Source: Bryobacteraceae bacterium
Lineage (GTDB): Bacteria > Acidobacteriota > Terriglobia > Bryobacterales > Bryobacteraceae
DNA length: 12,019 nucleotides
Assembly: GCA_030039005.1 (NCBI GenBank)
Contig: JASHQT010000609.1
Span: 1 to 12,019, forward strand
Direction of reading: 5' to 3'
In this document: positions 7,157-12,019 of the stretch, piece after piece
Layout of the letters: each line of letters starts with the position of its first letter
Numbering within the stretch: position 1 is the stretch's first letter
Translations under genes and position numbers: made by a program
The notes under the pieces: model-generated
Told to the model about the DNA's origin: nothing
Database searches by the model: none
The model's input: the letters and a program-made list of their open reading frames with translations, nothing else

Positions 7157-7450
7157 TTAGGAGCGCGGAGGGTGATCGAGGCGAGGATGCGGCTTTTCGG
7201 TCAATGGAGGCGCGGTGGCTTCTGGAACGGCTTCAATTAGGGTCGCGACGAAAGTTTGCGTTCGCCGCGGGGGGCCGACATGCAGCGAGCAACAGGCGCA
7301 ATCATGGCAAGAGCAGTCCTGGCCGAAAGGTGCGGTTGTGCCGGAGGCTGCGTCGCGATAATCTTCCGCCATGCACATGGCCATCTGCGTACAGATGGCC
7401 ATGAGCACGATGAGAGCCAGCCAGCGAATTGGGCTCCTCCTCCGAGGCAT
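7157..7450 (-). CDS. Small exported Cys-rich, probably metal-binding protein
   Basis: The 97-residue protein has a basic N-terminus (MPRRR), a hydrophobic signal-like segment (residues 9-28) with four Met, and then a dense Cys/His cluster at 46-57: C46, C48, H49, C51, C53, C54 and H57 (CSCHDCACCSLH). The tail is Pro-rich with H88 and H93 and ends DHPPRS. The cluster and tail remind me of small periplasmic proteins found in acidobacterial metal-efflux operons, though I cannot name a family. It sits 28 bp after receptor B and 40 bp before the porin, so it belongs to the same operon. A soft-metal-binding or metal-delivery role in the periplasm fits what is seen. The annotated ATG lacks a near ribosome site, while GGAGGAGGAG occurs just inside the coding sequence, so the exact start is uncertain. 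Confidence 0.7.
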   Translation of the reverse strand: MPRRRSPIRWLALIVLMAICTQMAMCMAEDYRDAASGTTAPFGQDCSCHDCACCSLHVGPPRRTQTFVATLIEAVPEATAPPLTEKPHPRLDHPPRS

Positions 7451-7478
7451 TCGTGAAAAACTCGTTCCTGCTACTCAG

Positions 7479-10400
7479 TTAGAAAAAGAATTTGACCGCG
7501 CCTTGCACCTCACGCGGCGGAGCGGCGTTGACAACCTGGCCGAATAAGTTGCTGCTGATATCCCCGTCCACGGCCAAGGGTCCGAAGAAGTTCGCATGGT
7601 TGAAGGCATTGAATGCCTCGAACCGGAACTGCAACGTCCTCGACTCCTTGATGGTGAACGTCTTTAGAAGTGCAAGGTCGAAGTTGATTTCGCCCGGTCC
7701 GATGAACGAGCGCCGACCGGCATTTCCTGGAGTACCCAGGGCATTAAGGGTGAACGCGTTGATATTGAAATAGGGCTGCCCGTTTCTGCCGGCATTGCTG
7801 TTGATGTCCAGCGGTAGTCCGTTGTAATCGGGCAAATCGACGCTGTAATTGTTGACGCCGTTGGGATTGCTGCCCTGGAGCGAGTTATCGCCGTCGGTGT
7901 GCAGCGTAACCGGGAAACCGCTGTTGAAGCGCGCGATTCCGGTGAGTTGCCAGCCGTTGGTCAGGCCCCGGATATGCGCAATCTTATCGAACGGCAGGTC
8001 GTACTGAAAACTGATGACCAGGTTTTGCGGAATGTCGAAGGCCGAGAGCGCGCGTGTGGCCTGAAGATCGTAAGGGTCTCCGGGGTCGGATATGCTGGAC
8101 GCTTGGTCGATGGATTTGCTCCAGGTATACCCGGCCAGAACACTGAATGTCGACGTCGTATAGCGAAGGGTAACCTCCAGCGCGTTGAAAGACGCATTTG
8201 CGACGGTCCCGATATAGTCGTCGTTGCCGAAATTTGGGCCCAATCCAACACGCGTTCCATTGTAGACCTGCCCGGAAGCGCTATAGTAGGTCGTCTCTTC
8301 CCCGAACGGTCCACAGGTGGGCGTTCCTGGCATCACTTCGTTCGGCTGGCTCAACGAGAGGCACAGCGCTGGATTACCAGGGTTGTTGGAATAAACCAGC
8401 AGCTGATGGTGTGACTCCGATCCCACATAACTGGCGCTCAACATCATGTGCTGTCCAAACTGCCGCTGCACCGAAAGGAAATAGTTCTCCGTGTAGGGAT
8501 AGGTGTCCCAGGGCACCGGGGCCGTCATGCCCTGTTGCGGAACGAAGATCGAAAAATTCTCAGTGGTATTGGGATTCTTAATGGACGTATTCAGCGATGG
8601 CACCTGAAATGGAAATGGGTTGCCCAAGAACGATCCATTCGCGGCCGTTATGTACGGCTGGGCAAACAGCGACGGACCTGGGCTGGTGTAGCTATATCCG
8701 TAAGGCGGTTGCGGTTCATCTACCGCCATGACGTTGCCTTCGATCTGGTTGTAATAGATTCCGTAGCCGGCGCGGATGCTGCTATTGCCCGGACCGCCGG
8801 TCAGTTTTTTGAGCCAGCCGTCGGTCGCGCTGGGCGAGTAAGCGATTCCGATGCGCGGCGAGAAACGATTGCTCGACGGAACCAACGTGCTCGGCACGCC
8901 CTTATCGCCTACGTACACGAGGCTCGGGTACGCAGTGGTGTAAACCTGGGACTGCTCCCCCGGAATGAAGGTCGGAATCTGCCGGTATTTCTCCGACCAC
9001 CACGCCATCCAGTCCCACCGGACGCCGTAGTTAATGGTCAAACTGTTCGAGACACGCCAACTATCCTGCGCAAAGCCGCCCGCGTAGTGATGGCGCAGGT
9101 AATAAGCGTTGGAGCTCGCCTGATTGAAATAGCTGTCGACTCCGATTAAGAAATCCGCGAAATCGTTGCCCGTCTCCTGGCCCGCAAATGCGAACCCTCC
9201 ATTGGCTTCCGGATTCGGGTTCACGTTCACCTGCTCGTAGCTACCCACAAAACCAAACTTCAACGTGTGCGTGCCCAGGACCTTGGTAAGAATCTCGTTC
9301 CAGGCATAGGTATTGTTGTACTGCTTGAGGTTGGTGATAGGAACGCCCATGACGAAGGAATTGAAGATCACGTTTTCAACGCCCTCGTATTGCGGAAGAA
9401 GCGGAACGATACCCGGTGTTCCGGCACCGGTCTCGAAACCTTGGGACGCTATACTGACGCCCAGCCCTCCCGACGGTTGGCCTACCACGTTAGCATCGCG
9501 CATAAAGCTGAGACGAACTTCGTTGACCAGAGTCGGGCCGAACGTCTTGGTGTCGGCCAAGCTGGTGAGCTGCGATCGGCCGAAATTCAAGCCGGAAAAC
9601 CCCGGAACGGTTGCGCCGCCCTGTCCGCTGGGATAGGGGTTGACCAGATGGTAGTCGTCAAAGAAGTCGTAGGCCGAAATATTACCCCACTTCCCCGCAT
9701 CGATGTCGAAGCGAGCGCTACCCTTGTCGTCCCTCAGAATCTCTCCATAGGCACCCGATGTGTAGGTATCTGGCCCGTCGTTGGGAAGGGGAATGTACTG
9801 GAGCAAATTCGTCGCCGGTGTGGACCACACAGATTTCGGGATGATCGCATTCGGAAAAACGCACTGATTGCCGGACGAGCACCCTGGCGTGTAGTAAGGT
9901 TCATTTGCGCTGACAGCGTAGCCCAGTTTATTCTGCAGCAGGTTCGCGATATACGGGCCGCTGACCGTGCCCGTCAGAGTGCTCGCGGCATCGCTGAAAT
10001 TGCCCTGCCGCTCCGCTAGGGACATCACCTGAATTAAGCCCGTATCTTGCCCCTGGAAGTTCCGCGTTCCCTGGTAGTCCAAGAAAAAGAAGACCTTGTT
10101 CTTCTTAATCGGCCCGCCGACCGTTCCGCCGAATTGATTCTGCCGGTAGATGCCGCGCTCGGGCGAAAAGAAGTTGCGAGCGTCCAAATCCGTGTTTCTC
10201 AAAAACTCGAACCCACTCCCGTGAATCTCGTTGGAGCCCGATTTGGTGACGACGTTCACGATGCCGCCACTATAGTTCCCGTACTCGGCGTCGAAATTGT
10301 TCGTGAGGACGCGAAACTCGGCAATCGAGTCCAGATCGGGAATGATCGCCGTGCCGCCGTTCATCAGCTCCTTCACATCGCCACCGTTTACCAGGAATCC

Positions 10401-11036
10401 ATTGGCATCTTCGCGCTGGCCGCTGATCGATTGGTTTCCGGCATTTAGTCCGCCGGAAGGCTGAATCTGGACGGAGGCGCCGGCCATAACTACGGACTGA
10501 GCAGTCTGCGTAGACATCGGAACTATACCCGGCTGCAGGGCCAGGAGGTCCGTATAACTGCGGCCGTTCAGAGCGACGGCCGTCATTTCCTTTTGGCTCA
10601 CCACCTCGCCCACTTCCGTGCTGCTGGTTTCCACGTGAACTTGCTCGGTGCTCTCCGTTACCGTTACCTCCGACCTCTGCTCTGAAACCGCCAGGCTAAA
10701 ATCCATCCGGACGGATGCATCGGCGTCTACGGCGATGGATGACTTCTTCTGTGGCGCAAAACCTGAAGCATCGATCTGCACGTCATAGGTGCCCACCGGG
10801 AGCCGGGGGAAGTTATAAAAGCCGCTTGTGTCGGCGGTAGTTTTAGTCTCGATGCCCTGAGCCGTGTTGGTCGCTGTAACCGTAGCGCCGGAGATCACCG
10901 CTCCAGTGGGGTCCGTTATCGTGCCCGATATGCTGCCTGTCACCGCCGACCATGCGAGCGCCGCCACGAGCAGAAGGCCCACCGCCGCTTGTGGCCATAT
11001 CGAAGCTTTCAGTTTGTCGAACTTCGTATTAAACAA
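7479..11036 (-). CDS. Oar-like TonB-dependent outer-membrane receptor B, paralogue of receptor A
   Basis: I place the start at the TTG at 11036. AGGGAG lies ten bases upstream (11047-11052), a good signal peptide follows (about residues 1-30, ending LAWSA), and the resulting 1185 residues match the 1184 of receptor A. An in-frame TTG at 11084 would overlap the preceding gene and add a charged extension before the signal. Domains follow the same order as in receptor A: regulatory-like Ig fold (about 31-117; SGTITDPTGAVISGA, GFYNFPRLPVGTYDV), plug (NGRSYTDLLALQPG to VNVVTKSGSN) and barrel ending VKFFF. The Cys pair GCSSGNQC and the ALCLSLSQP/PTCGP block are shared with receptor A. It is the second gene of the four-gene operon, 25 bp after the DUF6152 gene. 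Unlike receptor A, I see no convincing paired NikR-like sites upstream of its operon, suggesting different control of two similar receptors. Confidence 0.9.
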   Translation of the reverse strand: MFNTKFDKLKASIWPQAAVGLLLVAALAWSAVTGSISGTITDPTGAVISGATVTATNTAQGIETKTTADTSGFYNFPRLPVGTYDVQIDASGFAPQKKSSIAVDADASVRMDFSLAVSEQRSEVTVTESTEQVHVETSSTEVGEVVSQKEMTAVALNGRSYTDLLALQPGIVPMSTQTAQSVVMAGASVQIQPSGGLNAGNQSISGQREDANGFLVNGGDVKELMNGGTAIIPDLDSIAEFRVLTNNFDAEYGNYSGGIVNVVTKSGSNEIHGSGFEFLRNTDLDARNFFSPERGIYRQNQFGGTVGGPIKKNKVFFFLDYQGTRNFQGQDTGLIQVMSLAERQGNFSDAASTLTGTVSGPYIANLLQNKLGYAVSANEPYYTPGCSSGNQCVFPNAIIPKSVWSTPATNLLQYIPLPNDGPDTYTSGAYGEILRDDKGSARFDIDAGKWGNISAYDFFDDYHLVNPYPSGQGGATVPGFSGLNFGRSQLTSLADTKTFGPTLVNEVRLSFMRDANVVGQPSGGLGVSIASQGFETGAGTPGIVPLLPQYEGVENVIFNSFVMGVPITNLKQYNNTYAWNEILTKVLGTHTLKFGFVGSYEQVNVNPNPEANGGFAFAGQETGNDFADFLIGVDSYFNQASSNAYYLRHHYAGGFAQDSWRVSNSLTINYGVRWDWMAWWSEKYRQIPTFIPGEQSQVYTTAYPSLVYVGDKGVPSTLVPSSNRFSPRIGIAYSPSATDGWLKKLTGGPGNSSIRAGYGIYYNQIEGNVMAVDEPQPPYGYSYTSPGPSLFAQPYITAANGSFLGNPFPFQVPSLNTSIKNPNTTENFSIFVPQQGMTAPVPWDTYPYTENYFLSVQRQFGQHMMLSASYVGSESHHQLLVYSNNPGNPALCLSLSQPNEVMPGTPTCGPFGEETTYYSASGQVYNGTRVGLGPNFGNDDYIGTVANASFNALEVTLRYTTSTFSVLAGYTWSKSIDQASSISDPGDPYDLQATRALSAFDIPQNLVISFQYDLPFDKIAHIRGLTNGWQLTGIARFNSGFPVTLHTDGDNSLQGSNPNGVNNYSVDLPDYNGLPLDINSNAGRNGQPYFNINAFTLNALGTPGNAGRRSFIGPGEINFDLALLKTFTIKESRTLQFRFEAFNAFNHANFFGPLAVDGDISSNLFGQVVNAAPPREVQGAVKFFF

Positions 11037-11061
11037 AATCTGGTTTCTCCCTGATTCTTTA

Positions 11062-11463
11062 CTATCTATGAGCCGCATCCGCAAGATATCCGTCCAATAC
11101 AGTACGTCCGTTGGCCAGCGTTACTTTTTGGGCCGATGCGACATTGGCCCCATCCCGCGCCGGAAATGCGACCACGGTCACCCGGTCGCCTACCCTCAAC
11201 GTGTCCCGCATCCATCCCAGCCGGGCCAAAGTGTTTGGTCCCGCTCCCTCAAAGGCCCAGTTGGTCACCTTGTCGTTGGCGTCCTTTACATCGACATAGA
11301 AGTAGATATGGGGGTTTCTCCATTCCACCCGGGTGATCACGCCGGTGTAGGTGATCTGCCGCTTCACGTCGAACTCGGCCGAGACCGAGTGGTGGGCGAA
11401 AGTCGGGGCCGCCGCTAAGAGCAACAGCCCCCAAGGACCATGTATGGCCAATTTATTTCTCAT
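11062..11463 (-). CDS. DUF6152-type exported protein
   Basis: Starting at the ATG at 11463, this 133-residue protein has a signal peptide (about residues 1-23, ending PTFA). The mature N-terminus is HHSVSAEFD, followed by TGVITRVEWRNPHIYFYVDV and later GDRVTVVAFPARDG; these mark the DUF6152 family of small periplasmic beta-rich proteins. An in-frame upstream ATG (11502) would add 13 residues before the signal and is less likely; neither start has a clear ribosome site. The function of the family is unknown. The paired His at the mature N-terminus and the His in NPH could bind metal (inference). It is the first gene of the operon with receptor B, the Cys-rich protein and the porin, and faces the PepSY gene across a shared promoter region. 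Confidence 0.82.
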   Translation of the reverse strand: MRNKLAIHGPWGLLLLAAAPTFAHHSVSAEFDVKRQITYTGVITRVEWRNPHIYFYVDVKDANDKVTNWAFEGAGPNTLARLGWMRDTLRVGDRVTVVAFPARDGANVASAQKVTLANGRTVLDGYLADAAHR

Positions 11464-11530
11464 TTGAGGTGTAAAACGCGAATGCTTGGAGCAGGCTACC
11501 ACGGCGTGCAGCAGATCCGGGAGAAATGAA

Positions 11531-11574
11531 GGTCAACTCACGGTCAATGACTCTGCAGAAAGAGGTCACTGACC
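11531..11574. promoter_or_regulatory. Phased 11-bp operator-like repeats (site B)
   Basis: GGTC units begin at 11531, 11542 and 11564, all on an 11-bp grid with one slot skipped. The best unit is GGTCACTGACC (11564-11574); GGTCAATGACT (11542-11552) differs at two positions and GGTCAACTCAC (11531-11541) is weaker. They lie 68-111 bp upstream of the DUF6152 start. On the minus strand the two weaker units read as TTGACC, which could double as a -35 box, but no matching -10 is evident. Confidence 0.65.
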
Positions 11575-11598
11575 GATAAAACTTCTTTGCATTCAATT

Positions 11599-11626
11599 CG
11601 CTAGCGTAGCACTCCAACACCTAGCG
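11599..11626. repeat. Inverted repeat CGCTAG-N16-CTAGCG
   Basis: A perfect 6-16-6 inverted repeat (28 bp in all) sits in the middle of the divergent region. The geometry equals that of the Escherichia coli NikR operator, although the arms differ from it and from the pair near nikR. The spacer holds CGTAGCAC (11605-11612), the same octamer as the left arm of operator 1. NikR binding is possible but not supported by arm sequence. Confidence 0.4.
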
Positions 11627-11737
11627 CGCCTGACGATCAAGGACCGATCTCAACCCCAACTATCGTCATTCTCAATGGCGTCGCCCCTTTAGCAGGCCAA
11701 ACCGGTCCAGCGCGCATCTGCCATCAGTCTTGGCAAC

Positions 11738-11759
11738 GGTCACTGACCGGCAGTTGACC
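11738..11759. promoter_or_regulatory. Tandem 11-bp operator-like element (site C)
   Basis: GGTCACTGACC (11738-11748) is identical to the best unit of site B and is the reverse complement of the best unit of site A. It abuts a degenerate unit, GGCAGTTGACC (11749-11759), again on an 11-bp step. It lies 73-94 bp upstream of the PepSY start. TTGACC at its right end could serve as a -35 box on the plus strand. Confidence 0.65.
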
Positions 11760-11817
11760 ATTAGGGTGGTCGGCAGGGCTATCACTGTGTGCTAGCATGA
11801 CGGCGCCGATTTACGGC

Positions 11818-11823
11818 AGGAGG
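11818..11823 (+). promoter_or_regulatory. Ribosome binding site deciding the PepSY start
   Basis: AGGAGG stands eight bases before the ATG at 11832. An ATG directly after it at 11824 is in another frame and stops after five codons, so 11832 is the real start. Confidence 0.8.
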
Positions 11824-11831
11824 ATGCGAAG

Positions 11832-12019
11832 ATGGGCTTAGCGAAAGATACGTTACCGTCACGTGCGCGGCCCCTCTCCGTGGTTCGCAAGGCGCTCATT
11901 TTTGTTCACCGGTGGCTGGGACTGGCCTTCTGTCTCCTCTTTTTGTTGTGGTTTGTCTCCGGGATCGTCATGATGTACTCTGACTACCCAGGCATCGACG
12001 CAAAGGAGCGCCTAGTCAA
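11832..12019 (+). CDS. PepSY-type membrane protein (N-terminal fragment, cut by window edge)
   Basis: Sixty-two codons are visible. A basic cytoplasmic N-terminus is followed by HRWLG at residues 26-30 and a hydrophobic helix (about 28-49, ending SGIVMMYSDYPG), the usual opening of PepSY-associated transmembrane proteins. Family members are inner-membrane proteins with several helices and periplasmic PepSY domains, often found next to TonB-dependent receptor genes, and some are linked to metal-siderophore reduction. The gene is divergent from the DUF6152-receptor B operon and carries the same GGTCACTGACC unit upstream. Only the first helix is seen, so the exact subfamily is open. Confidence 0.78.
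   Translation, partial: MGLAKDTLPSRARPLSVVRKALIFVHRWLGLAFCLLFLLWFVSGIVMMYSDYPGIDAKERLV

Larger units (their letters stand above)
11464..11831. other. Divergent promoter region between the DUF6152 operon and the PepSY gene
   Basis: This 368-bp stretch shows no gene. It carries GGTC-type repeat clusters near each end (11531-11574 and 11738-11759), a 6-16-6 inverted repeat in the middle (11599-11626), and the palindrome TGCTAGCA at 11790-11797. The layout suggests two outward promoters under common control. Confidence 0.65.

Noticed and set aside
9267..10019. Plus-strand open frame (250 codons) antisense to receptor B
   Set aside because: Same reason. A similar antisense frame at 3923-4522 in receptor A covers the homologous stretch, showing it mirrors receptor codon use and not a separate gene.
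11037..11084. Upstream TTG start for receptor B
   Set aside because: It overlaps the end of the DUF6152 gene by 23 bases and places 16 mostly polar residues before the signal peptide; the later TTG matches the length of receptor A and follows AGGGAG.
1..12019. CRISPR arrays, tRNA or rRNA genes, insertion sequences
   Set aside because: No regularly spaced direct repeats, cloverleaf-like sequence, rRNA signature or transposase-like reading frame was seen.

Overview
The window most likely comes from an acidobacterium (Acidobacteriota; Bryobacter/Solibacter-like is my inference). Two approximately 1185-residue Oar-like TonB-dependent receptors with an N-terminal carboxypeptidase-regulatory-like domain, a DUF6152-type protein and a cytochrome carrying the 'LFPNSNVIFF' signature are all typical of that phylum. 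Coding density is high and every substantial gene belongs to one theme: envelope proteins grouped around a nickel-responsive regulator.

Layout, left to right. (1) 1-1108, minus strand: a HupE/UreJ-type nickel-permease-like membrane protein (C-terminus cut by the window edge) is translationally coupled, through a TAATG overlap, to a secreted cytochrome c'-like protein. A doubtful 63-residue basic ORF lies just upstream. (2) 1328-1585: intergenic DNA with a tandem GGTCAnTGACC operator-like element and two adjacent hairpins. (3) 1586-5140, minus: TonB-dependent receptor A. (4) 5141-5301: divergent promoter region with two inverted repeats of the form (G/A)TAGCAC-N13-GTGNTAC, good candidates for NikR operators. 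(5) 5302-5724, plus: nikR, with all four high-affinity nickel ligands conserved. (6) 5746-11463, minus: a compact four-gene operon, read in the order DUF6152 protein, TonB-dependent receptor B, a small Cys-rich exported protein, and an OprB-like porin. (7) 11464-11831: a second divergent promoter region with GGTCAnTGACC elements on both sides. (8) 11832-12019, plus: the start of a PepSY-type membrane protein, cut by the window edge.

How the parts may work together (inference): the receptors and porin would bring nickel, or a nickel chelate, across the outer membrane. The Cys-rich protein, DUF6152 protein and cytochrome would act in the periplasm, the PepSY protein in the inner membrane, and the HupE-like permease would complete uptake. 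NikR would repress receptor A through the paired inverted repeats. A second, unidentified regulator would act on the 11-bp GGTCAnTGACC units, which occur upstream of three transcription units (cytochrome-permease, DUF6152-receptor-porin, PepSY) and which I did not notice elsewhere in the window. No nickel enzyme such as a hydrogenase or urease is encoded here, so the nickel assignment rests on NikR and the HupE-like permease. I saw no tRNA, rRNA, CRISPR array or insertion sequence.
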